From NCBI GenBank assembly GCA_030762935.1, contig CM060896.1, positions 11,112,001-11,176,000 on the forward strand: 64,000 nucleotides of DNA, written 5' to 3'. This document shows, in pieces, positions 33,522 to 44,540 of the stretch; the stretch's first letter is position 1; every line of letters begins with the position of its first letter. The notes under the pieces were generated by a model that had not been told where the DNA came from, searched no databases, and saw nothing but the letters and a program-made list of their open reading frames with translations. The translations under genes and the position numbers were made by a program. Source of the stretch: Hymenopus coronatus (lineage: Eukaryota; Arthropoda; Insecta; Mantodea; Hymenopodidae).

Positions 33522-34218
33522 CGAGGGCCACTTTTTCTTTTCAACCTCCGATAGGCTTTAAATAAAAGACGTTCATAGAAAACAATTTTTTATTACTAAA
33601 AGTTTTGTACACTTATGATTACTTTTCAACATAATCACCGAAAAGATTGAGACATTTATCGTACCTGTGCACAAGCTTTGTAATACCCGCTTCAAAAAAT
33701 GTTGCTGCCAATGATTTCAAATGAGCATTGACGTTGTTTTGAAGATCTTCGTTCTTTACGACGTTTGCAGAGAGCCATTCAAAAACGAAGAGGAATGCTG
33801 ACTTGAGGAATTGTGTTGCTCCATGACAACGCTCGTCCACACACTGCTGGCACAACCCATCGGCTCCTTGAACAATTTCAATGGGACATTTTCGATCATC
33901 CGCCGAACAGTCCTGACCTGGCACGCAGCGACTTTCACCTTTTCCCTGAACTGAAGACGTGGCTAGAAGGGCAGCACTTTCAAACCAGCCAAGATCTTCA
34001 AAACAACGTCAATGCTCATTTGAAATCATTGGCGGCAAACTTTTTTGAGGCGGGTATTGCAAAGCTTGTGCACAGGTACGATAAATGTCTCAATCTTTTC
34101 GGTGATTATTTTGAAAAGTAACCATAAGTGTACAAAACTTTTAGTAATAAAAAATTGTTTTCTATGAACGTCTTTTATTTAAAGCCTATCGGAGGTTGAA
34201 AAGAAAAAGTGGCCCTCG
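33522..34218. mobile_element. Fold-back mariner derivative, 228-bp inverted arms
   Basis: Ends cgagggccactttttcttt and its reverse complement, flanked by TA at 33520-33521 and 34219-34220. The arms 33522-33749 and 33991-34218 are exactly the same length and nearly identical. Each holds the transposase C-terminus and 3' terminal sequence, so the transposon's 5' half was replaced by an inverted copy of its 3' end. The 241-bp centre keeps the last part of the catalytic core. Confidence 0.88.
33813..34121 (+). pseudogene. Mariner transposase, C-terminal fragment (DD34D)
   Basis: The frame carries LLHDNARPHTAGTTHRLLEQ and HPPNSPDLARSDFHLFP. The two aspartates (in HDNARPH and RSDFH) are separated by 34 residues, the spacing of classical mariners. 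It ends with NLFGDYFEK and a stop. The first catalytic aspartate and both DNA-binding helices are absent. The same C-terminus is encoded again on the minus strand in the opposite arm (33619-33750), preceded by a diverged version of the HLFPELKTWL region. Confidence 0.85.
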
Positions 34219-34534
34219 TATTTTAGCGATTGTTGAAGGTCTGAATTGCTATTGTATAGCTGTTGAGCCTGACCTTAGTCACCCCCATAAAGCTCGCGTG
34301 TGCGCGCGCGTCCTTGATCCACCCAGGTATGTGTGAAATTCCGATTATCAGCTACTTGTGGCATAATCGATATTTGCATACGTTAAACACACACACTCTA
34401 TGTCCCCTGGGAATTGTGTATAAGATAAACCATACATCTAAAGTTCATACTTGAATAAAATATATATATCTGGCCTCTCATGTGTTTCTGTTCTCGCTCT
34501 GTCAATACTAGTACAATACAGCACGTAAAGCCAA
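34219..34534. other. Unassigned sequence
   Basis: Between the fold-back element and a truncated R copy. A short alternating purine-pyrimidine run (gcgtgtgcgcgcgcg) lies near 34298. No gene recognised. Confidence 0.3.
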
Positions 34535-34890
34535 CTTGAATAACGGGACAAAAACTTACTACACAACGCGTGTAGAGCACGTTAAAACACACAATTTATG
34601 TTACATACAGTTATTTTCGAAGATTGATCGTTTTTGAAATATCCCTTGCTTTTGGCTTCAGCCTTAAAAATACTTATACTTTTCTCATACAGGAATTTGT
34701 CAGCTCCTGTCCATACAAACAAAGGAACTTCAGTCATATAGCAACCAGCTTTTGGCAAGGAAGCAAGTAATAAGACTATTTCTGCTAGTTTTGTCTCGAT
34801 TAGCATGAAGTAAATAGAGGCATAAGCTTTCTAGCAATAATTTGTTGCAGAGATGTAGAGAAAGTCATGTGAATGGAACACGTCGCATTT
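34535..34890 (-). repeat. R element, reverse, 5'-side half
   Basis: Starts at gggacaaaaacttactac and ends gtcatgtgaatggaacacg, directly followed by a second reverse copy. Confidence 0.8.
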
Positions 34891-34892
34891 TT

Positions 34893-35188
34893 TTTTTTAC
34901 TTTCTCTACGCTTACTATGTACATAGACTATAGGGAAGACATTGTATTGCGCCCAAAAATTTCATACCGAAATGTCACCGGAAGTACATGTTTTGTCTCC
35001 CTGAATCCAGAAAGAGCATTTTTGGAAACAGGTCCGCGCGCTCGCGTGTGTGTGTGGGGACAGCATATCCACAAAACGAAAAGACCGTTAAATACCAAAC
35101 TTGGTAGTATAAATTTGGTATCTTCCAAAGACGCAACACAGATTTTCAAGAAAATCGCACCACCACAAACTACTCCTTATGTGCAACA

Positions 35189-35219
<31 letters not shown>

Positions 35220-35427
35220 AATATTGATTTTCTCAAAAATGGCTAACGATTTTGTTTAAAATATCGTATATTAAAGATATTTACCTGACAAATAAAATGT
35301 CTGGGCACAGCCTCTGAAGACTACTTTATTCTGGGTGATTTTCATGAATTTTGCGTAACTGGTAAACCGTAAGAGATAGACAAAAGACTTACTACACAAA
35401 AAAATGTAGATCACGATAAAACACACT
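34893..35427 (-). repeat. R element, reverse, hairpin-side half
   Basis: Starts at the hairpin (tactttctctacgcttac), has a poly-T run at 35189-35215, and ends at cgataaaacacac, where a forward copy begins head-to-head. Confidence 0.8.
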
Positions 35428-35704
35428 GTTTTGTCTATCTCTTACGGTTTACCAGTTACGCAAAATTCATTCAGAATAAAGAGAACTTTAGACGCTATTC
35501 ACAGAAAATTCAAGATATACGGTTTATTTGCCATATACATATCTTTAATACACGATATTTTAATCAAAATCGTTAGAGCGATTTTGAGAAAATCAAACAT
35601 TTTAAAACTTTTTCCATGTAAAGAGTAGTTTGAAGTAGCAGGATTTTTCTCAAAACCTTCGTGTCGCATCCCTGGAAGATACTAGACTTAAATACCAAGT
35701 TTGG
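35428..35704 (+). repeat. R element, forward, left part split by mariner 1
   Basis: Starts tgttttgtctatctcttacg and reaches ataccaagtttgg. The interrupted copy resumes at 37775 with tattttaccgacttttcg and ends at 37942 (tatagagaaattaaaaat). Confidence 0.85.
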
Positions 35705-35883
35705 CACGAGGGTTGGCTGATAAGTCCCGGGCCCCACACCCATATGCGCCACTAGGGCAGTTAGACGGTAGCATCATATAGTTTAACTCTAGACTAGCTT
35801 GTATCCATAGCTACAGGTCAATAGCTTGTTTAGTTTTCCAATGACAGCATTTTAAATAAAGCAACTTTAGAGTTTTCACGAAA

Positions 35884-37273
35884 ATGGAGGATTTGGAAAA
35901 ACGAGCAGTGATTAAATACTTCCATTTCAAGGGCTTAACGCCTAAACAAATCAAGGAGGAAATGGACAGTACATTGAAAGACTCTGCCCCTTCATATTCA
36001 ATGATTAAGAAGTGGGTTGCAGAGTTAAAAATGGGACGTACGAGCACTAGTGATGAGCCTCGCTCTGGACGCCCTGTAGAAGTGACAACTCCAGAGATCA
36101 TTGAAAAAAGTCATCGTTTAGTACTGGAAGACCACAGATTAAAGTTGTTTGAGATAGCAGAGACTGTAAGTACATCAAAAGAACGTGCAGGTAATATTTT
36201 AAATAATATTTTGGACTTTCACAAGGTCTGTGCAAGATGGATGCCGCGTTTGTTGACACCTGATCAAAAGTTGCAAAGAAAAACTGTTTCTGTAGAGAAT
36301 GTGGAGCTCTACCGTAAAAATCCCAGTGAATATTTGAGAGGGCTTATTTCCATGGATGAAACTTGGATACATCACTACACTCCAGGAAGTAAATCAGTCA
36401 AAACAGTGGATTGCGCCAGGTGAACCAACTCCAAAACAGCCAAAGTAAATTTTGTCATCTAACAAGGTTATGGCGAGTGTTTTGTGGGATGCACAGGGAA
36501 TTATTTTTATTGATTGGAAAAGGTAGAAGTATCACTGAGACCTCTATGCAAGCTTACTGCAACGTTTGATTGATGAGGTGAAAAGTCTTGTAATGGGAAA
36601 AATCTGAAATGTTCCATTCACATGACTTTCTCTACATCTCAATTATACTTCTATTTACTTCATGCTAATCAGAAAAAATTAGAGAAATAGTCTTATTACT
36701 TACTCCTTGTAAGTAGCAGCGAAATAAGGGAGTACCATTGGTTAATGTGATAGTCAAAAACTGGTTACTATGTCACTGAAGTTCCTTTGTTTGTATGGAC
36801 AGCAGTTGACAAATTCCTGTATGAGAAAAGTATGTTTTTCGTAGCAGAAACGAAAAATAAGGAATGTCTCAAAAACGATGAACTCCACGAAAAAAATGCA
36901 CATAACATAAATTGGGTGTTTTAACGTACTGTACATTTTTTGTGTAGTCAATTTTTATCCATCTCTTACGGTTTAGCAGTTATTTAAAATTCCGTAAAAT
37001 TCGTCCAGAATAAACTACTCTTCAGAGGTTATTCCCAGAAAATTCAAGATATACATTTTATTTGTCAGGTAAATGTAATATATGATACTTGAATCAAAAT
37101 CGTTTGAGTCAGTTTTGAGAAATACGAAATTTTCGAAAAAAGTTCCATGTAAAGGTTAGTGTAGGGTGGGGGGATTTTTCTCAATCTTCGTGTCGCACCC
37201 CTGGAAGATACTAAACTTAAATACCAAGTTTGGTGTTTTACCGACTTTTCGTTTTTGAGTTATCGTGTTCACA

Positions 37274-37325
<52 letters not shown>

Positions 37326-37652
37326 CTTTTTTGTAAAAATGCTTTTTTGGATATATGGGATCCTAAAACATATATTTCCGGTGAAATCTCGGTATCGAAC
37401 TTTTGGATAGAGTGCAATACCTTCTCTATGCACTATGTACATAGTAAGTGTAGAGAAAGTAAACATGTGCAAATTAAAGTTTGTATTGTTTGAACATCCA
37501 CTCTATTCGCCAGATCTAGCACACAGTGACTACCACCTGTTCCCAAACCTCAGAAAATGTCTTGGGGGACGAATATTTCACAGCAAGGAGGAGGTCATTG
37601 ATGCGGTAAACAGCTATTTTGAGGACCTTGATAAATCGCACTACAGAGATTA
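35884..37652 (+). pseudogene. Mariner 1 transposase, interrupted
   Basis: The first frame (179 codons from 35884) holds the two helix-turn-helix regions, a GRPVEV linker (62-67), [11 protein letters not shown] and the first catalytic aspartate in [10 protein letters not shown] (Asp158). A frameshift follows at SKSVKTVD; the alternative frame reads [12 protein letters not shown]. Part of the core with the second aspartate is deleted. After the R insertion the C-terminal part resumes at 37466 with SPDLAHSDYHLFPNLRKCLG, which keeps the third aspartate, and ends SHYRD. Mariner transposases bind terminal repeats and cut at TA. This copy is inactive. Confidence 0.85.
36603..37465 (+). repeat. R element, full length, nested in mariner 1
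   Basis: Begins tctgaaatgttccattcaca and ends gtagagaaagtaaaca. The slot is a long (CA)n at 37273-37322. Comparison with mariner 2 gives the empty site gggaaaaa|(t/c)gtgc, with no duplicated target. Confidence 0.92.
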
Positions 37653-37942
37653 ATTAAATTAAAATACCGATATGACAAATGTATTAGCCTTTCTGGAGAT
37701 TATGTTGAGAAATAAAACTTGTTTTTTTAATGCTGTTTTCATTGAGAGGCTCGGAAGTTATCAGCCGACCCTAGTATTTTACCGACTTTTCGTTTGAGTC
37801 ACCGTGTTCACAGACACACTCTGACCTTTTTCTAATTTTTTTCGGGGACCGTGAAAAGTGAATTTCCGGTATTGAATTTCTGGGTGGAATGCAATACTTC
37901 TCTATACACTAAGTACATAGCGCGTATAGAGAAATTAAAAAT

Positions 37943-38068
37943 ACCTTTTTGCATTCAAGCTACATAAAAAGATGTATTTCTGTGTAAACCTTGGTATCAA
38001 TTTTTGGGTGGTATACAATACCTTCTTTGCTTAAAATGTAGGTACATAGTTCTCGGTTGAAAAAGTAA
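37943..38068 (+). repeat. R element hairpin-side fragment
   Basis: Contains ggtatcaatttttgggtgg and a decayed hairpin ending gttgaaaaagtaaag. Confidence 0.65.
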
Positions 38069-38502
38069 AGATTTAATCCGTAATTGAGTTTCGCGCAACT
38101 GGGGTAAGCCAAATAGTTCTGAATGATGTTTGGAAAATATAGTTAAAGGAAATGTTATAGGAGGTATGATATGGTACCAGCATCGCTGCTGGTGATTCAG
38201 AAGAAGAATTGCATTATATTGTAGCTGATAGAGAATCTTTGCCATAAAATGTGAACTTGTAGAATGGCAATGTTCTGTAAGGACGCGAACGGCAAAGGCA
38301 AACGGAGTCTATTTTATCATCTTTTTAAAGAAAAGTGAACATGCAACAATATAAATTTCCCATATGGGACCAAAAAACGGTGGTGGCAGCTGACTCAAGT
38401 CCCCACAAATGTTCGTACAGGCTTAGATCAATACAAGCAGGTGATTGATGTCAAATTCTTGGAAAACATCCAACAAGACGCTTTCGGTTTATGTAATGCA
38501 TT
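38069..38502. other. Unassigned sequence
   Basis: No domain or repeat recognised. Only short frames. Confidence 0.3.
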
Positions 38503-38545
38503 TTACTTTCTGTAACCCGTATGTAAATTGTACCTAATGGATGTA

Positions 38546-38787
38546 GGTTTCATTTCTATAGCCCCCTTTAGCTTCTAAGGTCATATCGGGGACTTTGTAT
38601 TAGAAACAACTCGTTGTCTGTAGGTTCTTTTGGTTTAAGTCATTTTGCCCCTGAAACACTCGCATACCTATGTGGGGGATAGGGAATAATTCCGGCTAAA
38701 GAAAAATGCTACGCCCCAGCTGGGAATCGAACCCGGGACCTCCGGGTGAGAAGTCAGTCGTTGACCACTCGACCACGGAGGCAGTCA
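38546..38787 (-). mobile_element. tRNA-headed SINE (third family) in an R hairpin
   Basis: The minus strand reads gcctccgtggtcgagtggtc (A-box region), cccgggttcgattcccagct (B box), a body with gggcaaaatgacttaaacc, and the tail ccccgatatgaccttagaag. The head resembles a Glu-type tRNA, but the anticodon loop is changed. The tail motif cgatatgacc is shared with the 8522-type SINE. Confidence 0.8.
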
Positions 38788-39051
38788 GAGTAGGTATTGT
38801 ATTCCACCCAAAAATTGAATACCGAGATTTCACCGCAAAAATACTTTGTCCCATAAGTGCGAAAAAAAATTAGAAAAAGCTCGGTGTATGTCTACATGTC
38901 TGTGGACACCATAGCTCAAAAATAAAGTCCGTTTAATACCAAAATATTTTCGAAAAAATCCCCCACCCCTATTATTCTTTACGTGGAAAAATGTTCGAAA
39001 ACTTTGATTTTCTCAAAAATGGCTGTAACGATTTCAATTAAAATATCGTAA

Positions 39052-39236
39052 CTGTAAACATTTTGTGTACTGTTTCATCATTAGAATCTAATACGTTAAT
39101 GTTACAAGCTAGATATGATTGTTAACTTAATGTGTAAATATTGTATTCAAAGTTTTATAACATTTGTTATTGTTAGGTGATGTTGTCGCTGTCGCTATAA
39201 GACCTGTTAGGCGACATTAAATAAATTATAACTAGA
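39052..39236. other. 185-bp unknown insert in an R copy
   Basis: Interrupts the otherwise continuous R sequence between aaaatatcgta and aatacaaataacg. It ends with a polyadenylation-like gacattaaataaattataac. It could be a small solo LTR or a retroposed end; no duplication was resolved. Confidence 0.35.
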
Positions 39237-40575
39237 ACAATACAAATAACGTGTATCTCGAATTTTCAGGGAATATCCTCTGAAGACCTCTTTATTCTGG
39301 ATGACTGTAAGAGATAAACGTGAACTTACTGCACAAAATCTCGTTAAAACACACAATTTAGTCATATACACTTTTTTGTAGAACTGAGACATTACTTGTT
39401 ATTGGTTTCAGCATTAAAATATACTTTTCTCAAGCAGCGAACCGAACCTCAGTTGCTCTCGCATACGGATGAACTTTTGAAGGATTTGACTATCGTTTTG
39501 TTCTAGTGTATTCCCATATTTCCTTTCTACTTACACGCAGCCAAGTAATAAGACACATTTTTATCTCAATTAGCATGATGTAAATAAAATAATCGTTTGT
39601 AATAATTTATATTTGGAACAGCTAGAGAAAGCGTCTCCAGTGTAAAACTTGCTTAGTATTATCTGATATTGACCAAATAATGAACGGCTCGACTCAACAT
39701 ATGGATCCCATTAAAAAGGTCACAGGGTCGGTGTATTTCTCCTTGTTCTCTAGACTTGATCACTGTTCAAAAATGGTCGGTGTTGTACTCCTCGACAGAC
39801 GTGGGCTCAGTTGTGTTTGTGGGCAACAACAGTTGATGTGTTCCATTCACATGACTTTCTCTACTTCTCTGTAACAAAGGATTGTTGAAAAGCGTATGCT
39901 ACTTCATGATAATCGAGATAAACATTAGCAGAAACGGTCTTATTACTTAGTTCCTTGTAAGTACAAAGGAAATAAGGCAATGCACTAGGCTAAACGATAG
40001 TCACATGCTCTAAAATATGGTTGCTATGGGATTGAAATCCGTTTCTTTGCGGTATGAGAAAAGTTTAATTTCCGCAATAATCTTGAAACGGTTAACTCGA
40101 CAAAAACAAATGTATATAGCATAAACTGTGTGTTTTAATGAGGTCTACATTTTTTGTGTAGTAACTTTTTGTGTCTTACAGTTTGCTAGATATTCATCCA
40201 TAATGAAGAAATCTTCACAGGCTATTCCCAGAAAATTCAAGGTATACACTTTATTTGTCATGTAAATATCTTTAATGTGCGGTATTTTAATCAAAATCGT
40301 TAGCCATTTTTGAGAAAATTAAAATGTTACAACATTTTTCCATGTAAAGGCTAGTTTTCCTCAAAATCTTCGTGTTGCATCCCGGAAGATACTCATATTT
40401 ACCAAGTTTGATATTTTACAGACTTTTCGTTTTTGAGAGTTATCGTGTTCACACACATACTCACCTTTTTCTAAAAGTGCCTTTTTTTTTTGGATAAGGG
40501 GGATCCCATTTCCCATGAAATCTCTGTAACGAATTCTTTGGTGCAATACAATACCTTCTGTATATGCTGTACATA

Positions 40576-41802
40576 CGAGGGTCGGATGATAAGTCCCGGG
40601 CCTCATACAGATATGCGCCACTAGGCCAGTTAGACGGTAGCATCGTATAGCTTTAACTCTAGACTAGCTTGTATCCATAGTTACAGCTTGTTTAGTTTTC
40701 GAATCACAACATTTTAAACAAGACAACTTTAGAATTTTCACGAAAATGGAGCATTTGGAAAAACAGCAGTGATTAAATACTTCCATTTGAAAGGTTTAAG
40801 GCCTAAAGAAATCAAGGAGGAAATGGACAGTACATTGAAAGACTCTGCCCCTTCATATTCAATGATTAAAAGGTGGGTTGCTGAGTTTAAAATGGGACGT
40901 ACGAGCACTAGTGATGAGCCTCGCTCTGGACGCCCTGTAGAAGTGACAACTCCAGAGATCATTGAAAAAATTCATCGTTTAGTAACTGGAAGACCGCAGA
41001 TTAAAGTTGTTTGAGATAGCAGAGGCTGTAAACACATCAAAAGATCGTGCAGGTAATATTTTAAGTATTGTTTTGGGCTTTCACAAGGTCTGTGCAAGAT
41101 GGGCTGCACCTGGTCAAAAGTTGCCAAGAAAAACTGTTTCTGGTAAGAATGAGGAGCTTTACCGTAAAAATACCAGTACATTTTTGAGACGGCTTATTAC
41201 CATGGATGAATCTTGGATACATTACTACACTCCAGAAAGTAAATCAGTCAAAACAGTGGATTGCTCTAGGTGAACCAACTCCAAAAAAGGGAAAGTCAAT
41301 TTTGTCAGCTAACAAGGCTATGGCGAGTGTTTTCTGGGATGTACAGGGAATTATTTTTATTGATTACTTGGAAAACGGTAAAAGTATCACTGGTGACTAC
41401 TACGCAAGCTTACTGCAATGTTTGAGTGATGCGGTGAAAAGAAAAACATATGGCAAAACAAAAACCTTGTTTGATTACGACAGTGCTGCGGCTCATTGTT
41501 CAGTAATAGCAATGGGAAAAACGTGCGAATTAAAGTTGGAGTTGCTTGAACATGCACCCTATTCGCGAGATCTAGCGTTTCTTGGTGGACGAAGATTTCA
41601 CAGCAACGAGGAGGTCATTGATGCGGTAAACAGCTATTTTGAGAAACTTGATAAATCGCACTACAGAGATGGTTTAATTAAATTAGAACACCGATATGAC
41701 AAATGTATTAGCTTTCTGGAGATTATGTTGAGAAATAAAGAAAAAAAAAACAAAAAAATGGTGTTTTCATTGAGAGGCCCGGGACAAATTAGCCGACCCT
41801 TG
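40576..41802 (+). mobile_element. Mariner 2, complete ends, TA duplication
   Basis: Ends cgagggtcggatgataagtc and ccgacccttg, about 27 bp of inverted terminal repeat, flanked by TA at 40574-40575 and 41803-41804. Length 1227 bp. It sits inside the terminal hairpin of an R element. Confidence 0.93.
40745..41755 (+). pseudogene. Mariner 2 transposase, several lesions
   Basis: The ATG at 40745 is followed by a frameshift within seven codons. The main N-terminal frame (40769) gives [20 protein letters not shown] and SGRPVEV, then shifts again near 40983 and once more after SKSVKTVD, the same lesion as in mariner 1. The first aspartate is present (TMDESWIHYY) and the second region is altered (LFDYDSAAAHCSVIAMGK). 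The third aspartate is lost through a deletion joining SRDLA to FLGGRRFHSNEEV; mariner 1 keeps that segment. It cannot be catalytically active. Confidence 0.85.
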
Positions 41803-41894
41803 TAGTACGTGTAGAGAAAGAAAGTAGCTTAGCTGCCAAACTAGGTTTGTAATTTCGTATTCTATGGATGTAATACAAAGATGTTCAGTTTCTC

Positions 41895-42646
41895 TGCGGG
41901 CTACTATGTATATTGTACATAATAGGTTGAGAAGGTATTGTACTCCATCCAAAAATTGTAACACCGGAAATGCATGTTATTAGGTCTCCTGAACCCCCTC
42001 CCCCAAGACATATTTAAAGAACATGGCTGTGAGTGTCTGTGGCAGCACTTCAAACTACCCTTTACGCTGACGAGTTTTGAAATTTTCGATTATCTCAAAA
42101 ACGCCTGTAATGATTTTGATTAAAATACCGTATATTAAAGACATTAGAAAATGTATAATTTAAATTTCCTGGGAAGTCCCCTACATTCTGGATGATATAC
42201 AACTTGCTACACAGAAAATGTAGATCTCACTAAAACACACATTTGTCATACAGTTATTGGTGGCATTGTATTATTAGTCTGATTATTAATATTGCTCTAC
42301 TACTGTTTATTTCGAGTGTGTGTTAATTATAGTTTTACAGTGTACAGTAATATGACAGGCTGCCACGAGGCCATGCCCTGTGTAGTAAAAAAGTATTTAT
42401 ACTTCTTCTCAAACTGGGCGTCATCTTTCGTTTTATGTCTCCTTTGTTTACTCGTGGTCACGCAAAGGGAACTTAATTTCAATTGTTTCACTTAGCAACA
42501 GCTTTTAAAAGATTTGACCGTCTTTAGCCTAGTGCATTTTAATTGTGCTTACATATCCGGTACATGTGCCTTGATTATCGTCAGATAAAAGAATCTTTTG
42601 TTTGTTGAACAGGTAGAGCAGGTCATATGAATGGAATACATCAGAT
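41895..42646 (-). repeat. R element, reverse, diverged, full span
   Basis: Runs from actatgtatattgtacataa to gtcatatgaatggaatac. Internal deletions shorten the palindrome and contact regions. Confidence 0.75.
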
Positions 42647-42706
42647 TTTTAAAGGAAATCTCCCATCCGTAACTTCCCTTTACGAGGAAAAAGTTTCATT
42701 GTTTTT

Positions 42707-43555
42707 ATTAATTTCTCTACACGTACTATGTACATAGTGTATAGAGAAGGTGTTGCACTCAACCAAAAAATTCGATCCCGTGATTTCACTGGAAATATAT
42801 GTTTTAGGGTCCCCTGTATCCAAAAAAAAAAAAGTATTTTCAGAAAAAAGTCCGTGTGTCTGTGAACAAGATAACCCAAAAACGAAAAGGCGGTAAAATA
42901 CCAAACTTGGTATTTGTTCAGTATCTTCCAGGGATGCGACACGAAGATTTTGAGAAAAATCCCCCCACCCCTAACTACCCTTTACATGGAACTTTTTTCG
43001 AAAACTTTCATTTTCTAAAAAATGGCTAACGATTTTGATTAAATTCCCTTATATTTAAGATATTTACTTCCAAATAAAATGTATATGTTGAATTTTCTGG
43101 GAATAGCCTCTGAAGACTACTTTACTCTGGATGAATTTTGCGGAATTTTGCATAACTGCTAAAGCGTAAGAAATGGAGAAAAACTTAACACACAAAAATG
43201 TAGAGCACATTAAAACACACAATTTATGTTATATATATTTTTTTTTCGTGGACCTGGTCGTTCTTGAGATATTCCTTGTTTTTGTTTTCAACTTTAAAAA
43301 ACTTAACTTTTCTTGTACAGCAATTTGTCAACTCCTGTCCATACAAATAAAGGAACTTGTCACATAGTAACCAACTTTTGACTATCATGTTAACCTATGG
43401 CACTCCCTTATTTCGCTTCTACTTACAAGGAAGCAAGTAATAAGACTATTTCTGCTAATTTTTCTGGATTAGCATGAAGTAAATAGAAGCATAAGCTTGT
43501 TAACAATATTTGTTGCAGAGATGTAGAGAAAGTCATGTGAATGGAACACATCAGA
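42707..43555 (-). repeat. R element, reverse, full length
   Basis: Clean copy from atttctctacacgtactatg to gtgaatggaacacatcaga. A 60-bp fragment of another reverse copy (gtaacttccctttacgagg) precedes it. Confidence 0.9.
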
Positions 43556-43692
43556 TTCTTTTCTCGAACATTGCTCAAATGGTTTCCATTAAAACAACAT
43601 ATATGTAAGGGAATATATCATACCGACCAAAATAATAATCAGTTAGCAATAATTAATGAAAAACCATCAGTCAAATTATTATAAATTGCTAA

Positions 43693-44540
43693 TTACTTTC
43701 GCTAGCCCCGTATTGTATTCCACCCAAAAATTCCATGTCTAGATTTCACCGGAAATACATGTTTTAAGACCCCCTGAATCCAAAAAAAGCATTTCCAGAA
43801 AAAGGTCCGTGTGTCTGTGAACACGATAACTCAAAAACGAAAAGTAGCTAAAATACCAAACTTGGTATTTAAGTTCAGTACCTTCCAGGGATGCGACACG
43901 AAGATTTTGAGAAAAATCCCGCCACCCCAAACTACCCTTTACATGGAACTTTTTTCGAAAATTTGATTTTCTTAAAAATGGCTCTAACGATTTTGATTAA
44001 AATATCGTATATTAAATATATTTACCTGACAAATAAAATGTATATCTTGAATTTTCTGGTAATAGCTTCTAAAGACCTGTTTATTCTGGATGAATTTTGC
44101 CTAATTTGGCATAACTAGTAAACCGTAAGAGATAGACAAAAACTTACTATACAAAAAATGTAGGCCTTGTTAAAATACACAACTTACGTCATATACATTT
44201 TTCTCGTGGATCTTACCGTTTTCGAGGTATTCATTGTTATTAGTTTCAGTTTTGAAGTACTTATACTTTTCTCAGACGGAAGTGTCCGTTTTTCTTTTGT
44301 TCTACTCCTAGCCAAGAAAAGAAGCGATTTGTGATGACAATCGCATAACGACATCTTTTAAAACATTTGACTATTGATTTAGCCTAGTATATTCCGTTAT
44401 TTTCTTCCTACTTATAAGGAAATAAGTAATAAGAACATTATGCTGAATATCTGGATTAACAAGGTGGAGAAAGAAGAATAATCTTATGTAAGAAGTTTGT
44501 AGAACGGCTAGAGAAAGTCACGTGAGTGTAACACATCATA
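43693..44540 (-). repeat. R element, reverse, subfamily B, nearly complete
   Basis: The hairpin is mostly deleted (ttactttcgctagcccc). The rest is continuous to gtcacgtgagtgtaacac. Confidence 0.85.

Larger units (their letters stand above)
35707..37774 (+). mobile_element. Mariner 1, split by a nested R element
   Basis: Ends cgagggttggctgataagtc and ccgaccctag. The target dinucleotide is TA on the right (37775-37776) and a decayed CA on the left. Without the 863-bp R insertion (36603-37465) the transposon is about 1.2 kb. It entered an R copy at the TA inside ccaagtttggtatttt. A segment containing the second catalytic aspartate is deleted near 36584. Confidence 0.9.
38503..39650 (-). repeat. 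R element, reverse, with two insertions
   Basis: The hairpin (ttactttctgtaacccgtat) is interrupted by the SINE at 38546-38787. The copy resumes at gtaggtattgtattccaccc, is interrupted again at 39052-39236 by an unknown insert, and ends near gctagagaaagcg. Confidence 0.75.
39832..41826 (+). repeat. R element, forward, full length, split by mariner 2
   Basis: Left part 39832-40575 (gatgtgttccattcacatga to tatatgctgtacata), right part 41803-41826 (tagtacgtgtagagaaagaaag). Removing the mariner restores the terminal hairpin. Confidence 0.9.

Noticed and set aside
38710..38786. Functional Glu-type tRNA gene on the minus strand
   Set aside because: The anticodon loop is altered, and a SINE body and tail follow directly, so it is a SINE head.
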